Part shown: piece after piece, positions 41,766-51,925 of the stretch | Numbering within the stretch: position 1 is the first letter of the stretch | How the letters are laid out: each line of letters begins with the position of its first letter | Source of the DNA: a virus | Length of the DNA stretch: 64,000 bases | IMG/VR virus record: IMGVR_UViG_3300034103_000398 | Coordinates: 1 to 64,000 of that record | Direction: 5' to 3' (one strand) | Program-made: the position numbers and the translations under genes | The notes under the pieces: generated by a model | Databases searched by the model: none | Told to the model about the DNA's origin: nothing | The model's input: the letters and a program-made list of their open reading frames with translations, nothing else

Positions 41766-42515
41766 TTATTTACCCTTAAATATTCTATCAATAAAATTAG
41801 TGCAATCAGTTTCACCTTGAGCAATAAACTCAGTGTGCATTCTGTATAGTTCATTGAATGAAAGACCATTCTTATCTACATAGTGATGATTACCAATACC
41901 TTTTTCAATATCTGATGGACTAACTTTATTCTGGATCTGTAGCCTACGATGTAGCATCTCTTTGCCTACAATACAATGTGCATAATGAAAGATTAACACA
42001 TCTTCGGTATTAGGTGGCCAATAATGTCTACCGGTCGTATATTCAATATCATTAAAATTGTGTAGACTACGAGCCTGATGTGCGATGGGATTATCATAGT
42101 ACGATATGCCTGTATGTACTTGTTCCCACAACGGCTTTGACCTATTTAATTTGCCACGTGGATTCCATTTAGTAAATCTGATTCCGGGAATCAAATATTG
42201 GCAATTCTCAGGAGTGGCAGTCATCAGTTTATCAGTATCTCCTACTAAAAATTCGGTTACAGTTAATGCGATTCTCCAACCTTGCAGTTGCCGTTCGTAA
42301 CCCATAATTTCCTGGTCACACTTTGAAGCATTGAAATAAGTGTTCTCTGATGTTACAACTTTCCAGTTTGGGCATATTTCTTTACATATTTCTACTGATC
42401 GGTCGGTACTACCGTAGTCAATAATTACACCATAATCAAAAATATTTTTATGATGATGGAGCCACCATGGTAACAAGTATTCTTCATTATACATGTGTGT
42501 TATTACTGTTGTCAT
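41766..42515 (-). CDS. Glycosyltransferase (GT2/GT92-like)
   Basis: 249 residues. ITHMYNEEYLLPWWLHHHKN (5-24) and VIIDYGSTDRSVEIC (about 30-44) match the small Glyco_tranf_2_4/DUF23-type transferases; later WNPRGKLNRS and HYAHC segments. Cytosolic enzyme probably adding sugars to host surface or phage structures. ATGA overlap with the methyltransferase gene. Confidence 0.7.
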   Translation of the reverse strand: MTTVITHMYNEEYLLPWWLHHHKNIFDYGVIIDYGSTDRSVEICKEICPNWKVVTSENTYFNASKCDQEIMGYERQLQGWRIALTVTEFLVGDTDKLMTATPENCQYLIPGIRFTKWNPRGKLNRSKPLWEQVHTGISYYDNPIAHQARSLHNFNDIEYTTGRHYWPPNTEDVLIFHYAHCIVGKEMLHRRLQIQNKVSPSDIEKGIGNHHYVDKNGLSFNELYRMHTEFIAQGETDCTNFIDRIFKGK

Positions 42516-43747
42516 TCTTTGTTCTCATCCAATATAACTTGCATGTTTGGAAAGTACTTTATGAATACAGTCGGGTCATGATACTTGTTTTTAATTCGTT
42601 CCCTAATCTCATTGAAGAAGTTCCAGGATAGTGGTACCCAGACTATAGGTTTATTACTGGCAATTTTAATCAATTCATCCAATGATACTATCTTAATCTT
42701 TCTGCCCGGAGTATATAGACCTTGTTTCAATGGATTGTCATCTACGATATAATCTAAGTCTATCTCACCAAAATTTAGTAGTGTGTTACCCTTTGCCGCG
42801 GCGCCGTAGCCCACAATTAATGAATCACTATGTCTATTCAATTCATCTTTTAATTCAGTTACCACCCTAATTGCAGTATCGGTAAACTTCTTAACTACAT
42901 CTAGTGTTTGCTTAGTTTCGTTATCTATCAATGATTGAGTGTTATTATGTTTAGGATCCGTAGTCAACACAAATACATAACTAGTGCCATGTATATCTGT
43001 TTTGAAGACATTTTCTAAATACATGCCTGACTGTTGTGCTAGTGTTCCCATAGACCTGACATTGAAGAAAGATATATGTTCATGATAGATGGTATCGAAC
43101 TGTCCATATGCAACCATATCTGCTTGACTTGTTTGAATGAATAATCGACCATTGTTAGACAACCTATCTTTGCAAACTCGCAAGAATTCTTTAGGATATG
43201 TATTATGTGCAAAGACATTTTGAGCAATGATTACATCATATCTATCTGCTCCCAATCTAGCAACAGATTCTTCATTAAAGTAATCACAAATCACAGTATG
43301 GTTCTTACTACTACGATCATGTAAGTTTTCTGCAGGATCTACCCCGTATGTTTGATGACCATGTTTCTTAAAGGCATCAAGTTGCGAACCGTCGTTACAT
43401 GCAATATCCAAAACCTTATAAGGTCCGTCGACCGGCATAGCATCAGTAACTATGTCAACAAACTTATCAAAATAATCTTTCAATGTCTGTGTCGTGCCAC
43501 TTACATAAAGATAGTTTTTGAATAGCAAGTCAGGATTAACTCCGTGAGTCAATTGCAAGTGTGTGCAATCGTTGCAGTAGTTAAGTGCAAGTGGGTAAAA
43601 TTCTTCGGCCTCTTCCTTATCTGTAAGATAAGAATTTGCTAACGGTTGGTCGTGTAAATCTAAGACAGTGGTTAAGTTTTCTCCACCGCAACATAAGCAT
43701 TTATCAAGATAAGTAATACTGGAAAGTTCTGTCATTGTCTCTAACAT
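42512..43747 (-). CDS. Sugar C-methyltransferase (NDP-hexose methyltransferase family)
   Basis: 411 residues (407 if the ATG at 43735 is used). N-terminal zinc site CLCCGGENLT and NYCNDCTHLQL (about 18-68), the Methyltransf_13 domain. SAM site VLDIACNDGSQLDAFKKHG (about 111-129) and VIIAQNVFAHN (about 170). C-terminal GYGAAAKGNTLLNFG (about 315), the typical Methyltransf_14 end. This three-part layout is that of TylCIII-type nucleotide-sugar 3-C-methyltransferases. Overlaps the epimerase gene upstream by 32-44 bases. Confidence 0.85.
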   Translation of the reverse strand: MLETMTELSSITYLDKCLCCGGENLTTVLDLHDQPLANSYLTDKEEAEEFYPLALNYCNDCTHLQLTHGVNPDLLFKNYLYVSGTTQTLKDYFDKFVDIVTDAMPVDGPYKVLDIACNDGSQLDAFKKHGHQTYGVDPAENLHDRSSKNHTVICDYFNEESVARLGADRYDVIIAQNVFAHNTYPKEFLRVCKDRLSNNGRLFIQTSQADMVAYGQFDTIYHEHISFFNVRSMGTLAQQSGMYLENVFKTDIHGTSYVFVLTTDPKHNNTQSLIDNETKQTLDVVKKFTDTAIRVVTELKDELNRHSDSLIVGYGAAAKGNTLLNFGEIDLDYIVDDNPLKQGLYTPGRKIKIVSLDELIKIASNKPIVWVPLSWNFFNEIRERIKNKYHDPTVFIKYFPNMQVILDENKE

Positions 43748-44603
43748 CGAAATTTATATAATGTCTATTTTGTAATAAGCCTGCGATTAGGCTATCAATT
43801 GTATCTTTGAATTCAAAACCAGTTGCATTGCAAAACTTTTCAGTACTCAGTTCAAAGTCATATGCCAATGCGTCATTGGGTAGTTCTACTATAGTAGAAT
43901 TAGTTATACTTGCTACAGTGTTTGCTATTGCTCCTACTGTGCTGTTGAACGATGCTAGATTATATTGACCCGGTGTCACATAAGTATCTACTAGCATGTT
44001 CAATGCCCTAGTCACATCGCCTATGCCTAATATTGCCCGGCGTATTTGAATGTTTTTTACTTTAACGGTGTTGGTTTCTACTGCTGATTTAACCATAGAG
44101 TTAATCATAAGATCATTTCGTGTGTTTGGACTAGCACCATTGACTGTTCCAAATCTCAAACCTACTATGTTTTTACCTTCAGCTATATACTTGTTAGCAA
44201 TAAGATCAACCGTAATTTTTTGCAAGTCGTAATGATTTAACACATTGAAATTTATGTCAGAGGTCTCATACGAAACACCGATGGTCTTACCATATACACT
44301 GGCGCTTGACGCATAGATTAGTTTTTGATTAGGTTTTAATTTCTCACACAGGTTTCTAAAGTAATCAACATTATTAATCCAAGACCTTGACGGGCTATGT
44401 TCGCACATTGGCACACTACTGTGTCCTGCTAGACAAACAATAACGTCACATTCTGATGTATCAAATGTGTTGAAATTTTGTCCAGTAGAATAACCTAGAT
44501 TGGCATTAAACAAACACAGGTCCACACTGTGTATTTCATGCGTGGTTCTGTGATAGAATGATGATCCTATGTATCCGTTTCCACCTATCAACAATACTTT
44601 CAT
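43704..44603 (-). CDS. NAD-dependent sugar epimerase/dehydratase
   Basis: 299 residues, extended SDR: VLLIGGNGYIGSSF (3-16), YASSASVYG (about 97-105), YxxxK in HYDLQKIT (about 123). RFGTVNGASPNTRNDLMINS follows. Acts on a nucleotide sugar together with the adjacent methyltransferase; exact substrate unknown. Confidence 0.75.
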   Translation of the reverse strand: MKVLLIGGNGYIGSSFYHRTTHEIHSVDLCLFNANLGYSTGQNFNTFDTSECDVIVCLAGHSSVPMCEHSPSRSWINNVDYFRNLCEKLKPNQKLIYASSASVYGKTIGVSYETSDINFNVLNHYDLQKITVDLIANKYIAEGKNIVGLRFGTVNGASPNTRNDLMINSMVKSAVETNTVKVKNIQIRRAILGIGDVTRALNMLVDTYVTPGQYNLASFNSTVGAIANTVASITNSTIVELPNDALAYDFELSTEKFCNATGFEFKDTIDSLIAGLLQNRHYINFDVRDNDRTFQYYLS

Positions 44604-44905
44604 TCGTCCCCTGCTATCGGCAATCCATTACTGTGTTTATCTGTAGTTTTTTCTACATCCTGAAACAAACGTTTTTCTTGTGCTGTTAATTTGTCTTTGT
44701 GAGTTTTACGTGGATTACCGCATAGATAGCAATCAGGATTACCACAATCCATTGCATGATGCTTGACTAAACGATGAGGCTCTTTGATAGCTTTATCGTG
44801 AAATCCTAAACCATGTGCTTTGGCAATCTTAACTTGTTTCTGTACGGCAACTTCATCTTTATATCTACGTTTAGAATTAAGATACTTTGCAAGTTCATTA
44901 GCCAT
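44600..44905 (-). CDS. Conserved phage protein with Cys-rich KTHKDKLT motif
   Basis: 101 residues. N-terminus basic and helical; C-terminal half HHAMDCGNPDCYLCGNPRKT then HKDKLTAQEKRLFQDVEKTT. Two CxxxxC-like pairs suggest metal binding. The same C-terminal half is found fused to a desaturase fragment at 34587. Function unknown. Confidence 0.65.
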   Translation of the reverse strand: MANELAKYLNSKRRYKDEVAVQKQVKIAKAHGLGFHDKAIKEPHRLVKHHAMDCGNPDCYLCGNPRKTHKDKLTAQEKRLFQDVEKTTDKHSNGLPIAGDE

Positions 44906-45281
44906 TGTGTTTCTTTCTATAGTCTTCTACCGCTGCCTTTATGGCGTCTTCGGCGAGGATGGAGCAGTGGATTTTGACTGGCGGGAGACTGAGTTCTTCC
45001 GCGATTTGTGAGTTTCTAATTGTTGCAGCCTGGTCGAGGGTCTTTCCTTTAACCCATTCTGTGACAAGACTTGAGCTAGCAATCGCTGACCCGCACCCAT
45101 ACGTTTTAAATCTAGCATCTGTTATAACTCCTGTAGACTCGTCTACTTTAATTTGTAATTTCATTACGTCCCCGCATGCAGGGGCGCCGACCATGCCAGT
45201 ACCTACACTGTCGTCAATCTCAAACTTACCCACATTTCGTGGATTTTCATAGTGGTCAACTACTTGTGCGCTATAAGCCAT
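44898..45281 (-). CDS. iscU: Iron-sulfur cluster scaffold protein IscU
   Basis: 127 residues, full length. The three cluster cysteines are in GAPACGDVMKL (about 36), KTYGCGSAIASS (about 62) and PPVKIHCSILAEDA (about 106), and the chaperone-binding LPPVK precedes the last. Scaffold for Fe-S assembly, working with host IscS and HscA/HscB. Phage-encoded scaffolds may support Fe-S enzymes during infection. No iscS in this window. Confidence 0.93.
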   Translation of the reverse strand: MAYSAQVVDHYENPRNVGKFEIDDSVGTGMVGAPACGDVMKLQIKVDESTGVITDARFKTYGCGSAIASSSLVTEWVKGKTLDQAATIRNSQIAEELSLPPVKIHCSILAEDAIKAAVEDYRKKHNG

Positions 45282-45294
45282 GTTTATCTCCTAA

Positions 45295-46209
45295 TTACAT
45301 AGTGTATTTAGCACGCCAAATTTCAATGGTTTTATCTAGTCCGTCGCTGAGACTGGTTTTAGGTGACCAACCCAACATTGCTGTTGCTTTGTCATTGGTA
45401 GAATTAAGAACATAAATTTCACCAGGTCTTGCTGGTTTAGTGTCCCAATTTATCTTACCTTTCCAGTCCAATTTCTTTGCAATAGTGTCAACTAATTGCT
45501 CAATAGACAATGCATTGTTAGGGCCAGCACAGAAAATTTCACCACGTGCTTCTACATGTTTATCGAGGATAGCTTCATACATATCTACCAAATCCTCAAT
45601 GAACAAGAAATTTCTATAAGGATCTTTGTATCCCAAATTAATCTCATTAGGATTCTTCAACATCTGTGTGATGATTTGCTCAACTACAAAGAAATCATTG
45701 TCTACACGACCATATGAATTTGTTTGTCGAATCGCACAGAACGGATAGTTATACGCTCTTTTCGCATAGTTGAAATATAGCTCACATGCCATTTTTGCAA
45801 CAGCATAAGGTGCATTTGGATTTTGCTGAGTTTCTTCATTGAAGACCGGTATGTCTACTGGCATATGATCTTTGATAAGATCACTTTCAGGTTGCCAACC
45901 ATAAGTTTCCATTGTGCTACTGAATATACACAACTTTAAGTTACTTAGGTTTTTGCTTGATTCGATTAGATTAACAGTACCGGTGTAGTTTATCTGACTA
46001 AATGTAGTTTGTTCGTAAAAGCTTTTTTCGACTTCTGTTCTAGCCGCTAAGTGAATAATAAAGTCAGGATTGACTTCATGCAATCTATCTTTGACTTTAT
46101 CAAACTCTAATAGATTACAGCCCAAATCATAAATCTCATATTTTGAGTTAAATCTTTTGTTAAGATAACCGCCGATAAACCCACTCAATCCTGTTATTAG
46201 TATTTTCAT
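45295..46209 (-). CDS. NAD-dependent epimerase/dehydratase (GDP-mannose dehydratase-like)
   Basis: 304 residues: ITGLSGFIGGYLNKRF (4-19), HLAARTEVEKSF (about 54-65), SSTMETYG, YxxxK in APYAVAKMACELYF (about 143-147). Similar in layout to GDP-mannose 4,6-dehydratases and UDP-sugar epimerases. ATGA overlap with the gene upstream. Confidence 0.75.
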   Translation of the reverse strand: MKILITGLSGFIGGYLNKRFNSKYEIYDLGCNLLEFDKVKDRLHEVNPDFIIHLAARTEVEKSFYEQTTFSQINYTGTVNLIESSKNLSNLKLCIFSSTMETYGWQPESDLIKDHMPVDIPVFNEETQQNPNAPYAVAKMACELYFNYAKRAYNYPFCAIRQTNSYGRVDNDFFVVEQIITQMLKNPNEINLGYKDPYRNFLFIEDLVDMYEAILDKHVEARGEIFCAGPNNALSIEQLVDTIAKKLDWKGKINWDTKPARPGEIYVLNSTNDKATAMLGWSPKTSLSDGLDKTIEIWRAKYTM

Positions 46210-46745
46210 TTTGTTATTTCTTCATTGTCTACTACTATCCAACCCAACTTTAATAGGTCAGCACGTATTTCATCAGTAACCACACTTTCAGGTACAAACC
46301 CGTTTGGATACTTTACATCTAAACTTGGATCGTACCCGGTATCGTTTCGTATACCAGAGCAGTACCAATCCATGTAGTCGCCTTCTTCCACCATGTTAGC
46401 AACAATGCCGCCGGCACTGCGCCAACTAGCGCTCCAAGTTTTACCTTGTAACAAGGGCCATATATCGTTCTTTGTAAAATCATTATTACATATTGCCGCA
46501 TATATATTCTGTGCATATGATTCACTTGCTTTTGCTTTATCGCATATCCACTTAGTGGATCGCAAGTCATATTCCATATTGTCTTTTTTCCATTCTTCAG
46601 TTTCTTCGAGTTCGACACGGTGCTCTCTCATGGTCTTAAATAATTCCATTATAGGCTTTGCATCTTCTAAAGACTTCTCACCTTCTTCAACTTTTTTAAT
46701 CAAGTTGTTAAGTTGAAAAGTTCCGCGGTCTGGACTAGAGTTCAT
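46206..46745 (-). CDS. Conserved phage protein, unknown function
   Basis: 179 residues: helical charged N-terminal half, then DIWPLLQGKTWSASWRSAGG and DYMDWYCSGIRNDTGYDPS. Resembles a recurrent protein of aquatic myophages without known role. Confidence 0.6.
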   Translation of the reverse strand: MNSSPDRGTFQLNNLIKKVEEGEKSLEDAKPIMELFKTMREHRVELEETEEWKKDNMEYDLRSTKWICDKAKASESYAQNIYAAICNNDFTKNDIWPLLQGKTWSASWRSAGGIVANMVEEGDYMDWYCSGIRNDTGYDPSLDVKYPNGFVPESVVTDEIRADLLKLGWIVVDNEEITK

Positions 46746-46746
46746 A

Positions 46747-47844
46747 TTAGAATAGATTTACTTTTTCCCATGGCATATCAGGTTTACCAAAATGACCATA
46801 GTTTGTTGTTTTGCTATAAATTGGTTTGAATAGATCAAATCTATCAATGATACCCTTAGGTGTTAGGTCAACGTTGTCTTGTACCCATTTGGTAAGATCA
46901 CGTCCTTGTGGTGTATCTGCTGTTTCAATATAGAAACTCATTGGATCAGCTAGACCAATGGCATAGCTAATTTGCACTGTTGCCCAATCTGCCTTGCCGC
47001 TAGCTACGATATTTTTAGCAATCCATCTGGTTAAGTAAGCCGCACTGCGATCTACTTTAGTAGGGTCTTTACCACTGAAAGCGCCACCACCATGAGGACT
47101 ATAACCACCGTAGGTGTCCACAATAATTTTTCTTCCAGTGAGCCCAGTGTCGCCATCAGGACCACCAATAACGAAGCGACCAGTAGGATTAATAAAAAAC
47201 TCGGTAGCATTGTCTATGTACTGTTTGGGTAGGATATCAATAATAATTCGTTTAACAAACTCTCGGACAAACTCAATATCTGCGCTTGCATCATGCTGTG
47301 TTGAGCACACAACCTTAGCAATACGCTTTGGTGTGCCATTGTCATTATATTCAAAGGTTACCTGACTCTTTGCATCAGGGCCTAGAACAGTTGATCCTTG
47401 TTTTCGCATACGAGTTAGTTCTTCAACGATGCGATGTGACCAATATATTGCACTGGGCATGTGATTTTCGGTTTCACTACATGCGTATCCAAACATTAAA
47501 CCTTGATCGCCGGCGCCAAATGTATCAGTACCTAATGCAATATCTGCACTTTGCCCATGCAATAAATTGGTAACTTTTAACTTGCGCCAATCAAATCCTT
47601 CTTGTTCATAACCTATTAGTTTAACAACACGACGGATTGCGCTATCAACTTGCAAATCATGCAGTGTACCTTTATATTCACCGGCTACTACTACTTGATT
47701 AGTAGTAACCAGTGTTTCACAGGCACATCGTAGTGACGAATCACCACTCTCCATGATTAAATCTAAAATAGCATCACTGATAGCGTCTGCTACTTTATCG
47801 GGATGCCCCTCGCTCACACTTTCACTTGTAAAAAGATAACTCAT
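46747..47844 (-). CDS. metK: S-adenosylmethionine synthetase
   Basis: 365 residues. GHPDKVADAISDAILD (13-28), GAGDQGLMFGYACSET (about 110-125), GGPDGDTGLTGRKIIVDTYG (about 230-249) and GGGAFSGKDPTKVDRSAAY (about 255). All MetK signature segments are present. Makes SAM from methionine and ATP; with AhcY (21315) the phage carries both ends of the SAM cycle. A few residues shorter than E. coli MetK at the C-terminus. Confidence 0.95.
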   Translation of the reverse strand: MSYLFTSESVSEGHPDKVADAISDAILDLIMESGDSSLRCACETLVTTNQVVVAGEYKGTLHDLQVDSAIRRVVKLIGYEQEGFDWRKLKVTNLLHGQSADIALGTDTFGAGDQGLMFGYACSETENHMPSAIYWSHRIVEELTRMRKQGSTVLGPDAKSQVTFEYNDNGTPKRIAKVVCSTQHDASADIEFVREFVKRIIIDILPKQYIDNATEFFINPTGRFVIGGPDGDTGLTGRKIIVDTYGGYSPHGGGAFSGKDPTKVDRSAAYLTRWIAKNIVASGKADWATVQISYAIGLADPMSFYIETADTPQGRDLTKWVQDNVDLTPKGIIDRFDLFKPIYSKTTNYGHFGKPDMPWEKVNLF

Positions 47845-47879
47845 ATTTTTCCTTAGTGAAGTATTTACTAGGTATTAGG

Positions 47880-48191
47880 TCACTTGAAAAATATCAGTGC
47901 CATTGCAGTTGCTTGTAACAAGAAACCAATACCAATTGTAATAATGTTGAGCAAGTCTTTAGTTAATACTGCTTTGAAGAACAATAAACCAAGTGTAGTC
48001 CAAATCATCAATACTAGATCCACAGCAGGTGGTTTATCAGTTAGGCCAGTCATTAGTGCAAAAAATGACGGGATAGTCGCACAATGAAGTGCAATGTTAG
48101 CTAACCACCCTAGAGTTTCTGCTGACATTTTACCCAATTTGTTAGCAAAAAAGTCTTTGATGTATTCCATTGTTTGAAGCATATAGCTCAT
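47880..48191 (-). CDS. Small membrane protein, holin candidate
   Basis: 103 residues with three hydrophobic segments (about 26-46, 53-72, 80-102), a charged N-terminus and a short positively charged end. It overlaps the endolysin gene by 4 bases, the usual holin/endolysin arrangement. Holin is inferred from topology and position. Confidence 0.55.
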   Translation of the reverse strand: MSYMLQTMEYIKDFFANKLGKMSAETLGWLANIALHCATIPSFFALMTGLTDKPPAVDLVLMIWTTLGLLFFKAVLTKDLLNIITIGIGFLLQATAMALIFFK

Positions 48192-48754
48192 GATCGTACC
48201 TTTGTTTTATAAAAAATGTGAGTTCCCACTTTAGTAATACGCTCATGCGGCCAGCGTGGGTTTACATAATCCGCATGATAAAAGAGAGCATCCTCTAGAG
48301 AATCCAATCTAAAACCTTCTAACAAAACCTTCTTAGCGACTGCATAGCTATCAGCATATGAATCTTTATTGATAGGTCTTGTTCTATGTGCGCTGTCACA
48401 ATACCAACTAAATTGGCACACTACTTTTTCCATGACAACATTCTTTTGATAAACTACTCCGCATACACCAGAACCAAAACGACCATCATCGACCCGGTTC
48501 AGTGTTACTTGAGCTACTGCAACTTTACCTTCAAACGGTTCATTACCTGCTTCTCGGTAGATGTTTAGTGCCAAACATTCTAGTGTTCTGTCTACATTCT
48601 TTATGTCTACATACGACTTGTGTTCTCGGGCAATTTCTAAAATTCCTCCGGCGTTTGTACTACTCTGTAGTTTGTACGTAGTAACTATATTGACTATTAA
48701 TAAAATAAAAAACAGACCCAAAAGCCTATTAAATGTTTTTATAGTTGTTTCCAT
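48188..48754 (-). CDS. SleB-type cell wall hydrolase (endolysin) with membrane anchor
   Basis: 188 residues from the ATG at 48754 (GGAAG site). N-terminal hydrophobic helix (about 12-28) is a signal-arrest-release or anchor segment. Hydrolase_2 domain: CLALNIYREAGNEPFEGKVA (about 60, catalytic Glu), AQVTLNRV, CGVVYQ, and CQFSWYC (about 112). Cuts peptidoglycan. A SAR-type endolysin is possible. Confidence 0.85.
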   Translation of the reverse strand: METTIKTFNRLLGLFFILLIVNIVTTYKLQSSTNAGGILEIAREHKSYVDIKNVDRTLECLALNIYREAGNEPFEGKVAVAQVTLNRVDDGRFGSGVCGVVYQKNVVMEKVVCQFSWYCDSAHRTRPINKDSYADSYAVAKKVLLEGFRLDSLEDALFYHADYVNPRWPHERITKVGTHIFYKTKVRS

Positions 48755-48853
48755 TTTCAACTTCCTTTCTTAAAAGATACCTACAATAGGTAAAAATACT
48801 TAGATGCTACAAGTATAGCACCAAAACGAATTTGTATCAACAAAAACGGTTAA

Positions 48854-51800
48854 TTAGTCTATCCAGCAGTCACAATTGCACTTCACAACTTCATCTATAG
48901 CGTCCTGTACGCTTAAAGTAGATGGTAGTAATACGGAAGATGTATATGCTGTGTTTAATGTCGCGGGTAACAAGTTTGATTCTTGTGATCCGGCTAGGCT
49001 TCCTGGAAATTCCGGCGCACCGGTGTCCAGTGGACTAGCATCACCGGTTGGTATTCTTGTCCCTGTCTTGAATACACCAATCGGTTGCAGGTTATTAGAG
49101 AATTTATCATCTGGTGAAAAGTTCTCTGTTGTTCCTGTTTGTAGTGAGTTAGGGTCTGCGGCTGATGAGCCGAATAATGCAGGCCCTGTACCATTGTTGT
49201 TTGGTCCCAATAAGCTAGTGTTATTAGGGTCTGATGTGCTTGATTGAACCAATGTACCTATTGCCGGCACTTCATTTATTGCAGTGACACTTGTTGTCTT
49301 CATGAATTGGTTCGTGTTTGGATCAAAGTAACCTTGTGGAATAGGTGCAATAGTATCACCACTATCACAGTCACTCTGTAACATTAAGCTAGGCAATGTA
49401 AATACTGTAGTGGGATTTGTCGCATTACCGTTTATGCCTTCTACTGATATACCAGTCTTTGCAGTAGGTGCTGTTCCGTTGGAAAGTAAAACGGGTGCTA
49501 CAGCAGGGTTAGGTTGATCGGGTATAGATGTATCGGTTGTTATACCAAGTTCTTGTAACTTTGCTTGATTTCTAATTTGTCTACCCAATGCAATAACACT
49601 TTGTCCTCCCACTGAGCACAAATCAGTGATTGCTTCCAATGTCTGACCATACATATGAGGATATGTGTTAGTCATAAAATCAGTCATCGAGTCAACGAAT
49701 GTTATCTGAGATGTAGGACTTAGGTTCAACCAAATATCTCTAATCTCATCAACTGGTGGAATTCCATGATATCTAGCTCTTTGCTCAACTAATAACTGAT
49801 TGCCAAACACATTGTATACTGTGTTTAGTTTGTTGGTATCTGTTAATTTGGTTGTGCTTATTGAAGCAATCTCATCGTTGGCTTGTGCAATATATGCACT
49901 AACTACAGTGTTCATTCCAGGCCAGCCTGCTGTACCGCTTGCTGTATTTGTTCCGCCTGTTGCGATACTTCCATCTATTGCTACTGCTAATGTTGCAGTA
50001 GGAGGACATTGTACTGTTGCAGTAGGAATTGTTCCTGTTGCTGATCCTGCTGAAGTTAACGTTACACTTGTAACTCTACCATATGTTGAAACATTACTAG
50101 GATCTGTTCCTATAGTACATGTTGCAGTTGCGCCCGAACCGCCGGCAATAGTAATAGTAGGGGCAGATGCAGTACCTCTATAATAGCCGCCGCCCGGATC
50201 AGTTACGGTTAATCCTGTAATCGTATAAAGAGGGCCGCCTGCAGTTGTATATTGAACAGATAGTGTAGCACCTTCCCATGTCGTAGCAAGATACAATTGA
50301 TTGTATATGTTGGACAGCTTTGTTGTTTGTGCCGCAAGTATATTCTTTTGCAATTCATTCCAACTATAAGGTAAACCTGACATGCATCCAAAGAAGTCGC
50401 TCATTGTGTAAGTGCCTTCTGGGCCGCTGCCTAATGCGACTTTATCATAAGTTTGTTGTGCAAGTATTGTGTTGGTTGGAACATCAGTACCATTAACTAA
50501 GTTCAACCCTACATTACTTACTTCTATTGATGCGGCCACTTGTGCAAATTTTTCAAAGCTAACATTTCTGATGTTAGAGATTTGAAGCATACTAAATGCA
50601 AATGCACCTGATGCTGTCCCAATGTCATCTGGAACCGCTTCTTGTAAATATGAATTAAACCCAACAGGTAATATTTGGATGTTCGTTGTTGTGTTATTGC
50701 TTATCGGCGGAGTACCAAACGGGGTGTTGATTCCTACTTGTTGTGTAAGCCCTGGATTATTCAACCTAGAACTTACACCGCCTTCTTCGTAGATAGGGTA
50801 ATATGTTTTGCTGTTTGTAGGATTAGCAGTTGTGTTATACATCGGAACTGTCATCGATGCATAACTGTTAGGGAACATCTTCTTCACATCTAGCAAATCT
50901 GCTAATGTCGTTAGACCTTTTGTTTTGCAGTTCAATGGAACTACAATGTCTATTAAGTCTATACCCACTATAACTAAGAATGAACCGTATATCTGTTGCT
51001 CTTGTTGTTTTGTTACTGAAGTTATTTCACCTGAAGCAATGCCTAACGCTTCGTCAGGGGTCATTCCAGAGGATAACAATGCCAGTGTAAGTGATTCAGT
51101 TAGTGCATTGTAGTTGTATATTGATTGCAACAAAGTAGACGGCAACCCAAACTTACCAAGCTTACTCAAATCTATCACTTTACCTAAAGTGATACAGTCT
51201 CGACCAAATGTTGCTGTTGCTAAATTCACACCAGTGATATCACCACTGGTAAGGTCGTTCATGTTGCTGTAGGTGCCTTGCAAGAAAGTTATGCTTCTGC
51301 CTGCAATATTTATAAAAGGATTATTAGATTCGATAAAGCTCTGTGAACTCATAAACGAACTTACAAAATCTTTATATTGAACAGTAGAGCTACTTGGTAT
51401 GCCGTTCCAATTGTATTCATTCCATGCTTGCAATGCATAGTTGCGCAAGAATCCCCATTGTGTTATTGATCCATTGGGGTTAGTTAAATCATACGGTAAC
51501 CAACTAGCTTCTTGCCCTTGACCTTCGTCATTGTTTGGGTAGTCAGGGTTTACATCATTACCATAGCCACTAGTTGCGGGTGTCCCGTAATCAGTCCATA
51601 GACCACTAGGATCAGTTGCAACATATGTAGGTGGTTTGCTATTACCTAGTGCAGGACACACATTAGCACCTATGCTAATTAGTGTATCATATACAGATGT
51701 TCCTGCAGGCGTAGTAGTTACTTGTCCTCTAATATACGCATCATTAATTGCGTATGTTAACAAATTCAAACATGTGTTAGTGACTATTGTACCGGGAGTG

Positions 51801-51925
51801 TATGTTGCATTTACTTTACTTACACCCATATAGGATGCTGCTACTGGATTTATCTGAAACCCAGTATTATTGATTAACGATCCAATTGCGTTAACGCCTA
51901 GCGGAGACTGTTTAGGTGTTGTCAT
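48854..51925 (-). CDS. Large virion structural protein
   Basis: 1023 residues from the ATG at 51925, which overlaps the PAAR gene stop (ATGA); an in-frame TTG lies 6 bases upstream. Low-complexity, Asn/Thr/Ser/Gly-rich. A glycine-rich beta insertion lies about residues 575-650 (VTDPGGGYYRGTASAPTITI; VTSVTLTSAGSATGTIPTAT), resembling repeats of phage tail or baseplate proteins. Ends with a Cys cluster CNCDCWID. Next to the PAAR tip, so probably a baseplate or tail component. Confidence 0.65.
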   Translation of the reverse strand: MTTPKQSPLGVNAIGSLINNTGFQINPVAASYMGVSKVNATYTPGTIVTNTCLNLLTYAINDAYIRGQVTTTPAGTSVYDTLISIGANVCPALGNSKPPTYVATDPSGLWTDYGTPATSGYGNDVNPDYPNNDEGQGQEASWLPYDLTNPNGSITQWGFLRNYALQAWNEYNWNGIPSSSTVQYKDFVSSFMSSQSFIESNNPFINIAGRSITFLQGTYSNMNDLTSGDITGVNLATATFGRDCITLGKVIDLSKLGKFGLPSTLLQSIYNYNALTESLTLALLSSGMTPDEALGIASGEITSVTKQQEQQIYGSFLVIVGIDLIDIVVPLNCKTKGLTTLADLLDVKKMFPNSYASMTVPMYNTTANPTNSKTYYPIYEEGGVSSRLNNPGLTQQVGINTPFGTPPISNNTTTNIQILPVGFNSYLQEAVPDDIGTASGAFAFSMLQISNIRNVSFEKFAQVAASIEVSNVGLNLVNGTDVPTNTILAQQTYDKVALGSGPEGTYTMSDFFGCMSGLPYSWNELQKNILAAQTTKLSNIYNQLYLATTWEGATLSVQYTTAGGPLYTITGLTVTDPGGGYYRGTASAPTITIAGGSGATATCTIGTDPSNVSTYGRVTSVTLTSAGSATGTIPTATVQCPPTATLAVAIDGSIATGGTNTASGTAGWPGMNTVVSAYIAQANDEIASISTTKLTDTNKLNTVYNVFGNQLLVEQRARYHGIPPVDEIRDIWLNLSPTSQITFVDSMTDFMTNTYPHMYGQTLEAITDLCSVGGQSVIALGRQIRNQAKLQELGITTDTSIPDQPNPAVAPVLLSNGTAPTAKTGISVEGINGNATNPTTVFTLPSLMLQSDCDSGDTIAPIPQGYFDPNTNQFMKTTSVTAINEVPAIGTLVQSSTSDPNNTSLLGPNNNGTGPALFGSSAADPNSLQTGTTENFSPDDKFSNNLQPIGVFKTGTRIPTGDASPLDTGAPEFPGSLAGSQESNLLPATLNTAYTSSVLLPSTLSVQDAIDEVVKCNCDCWID

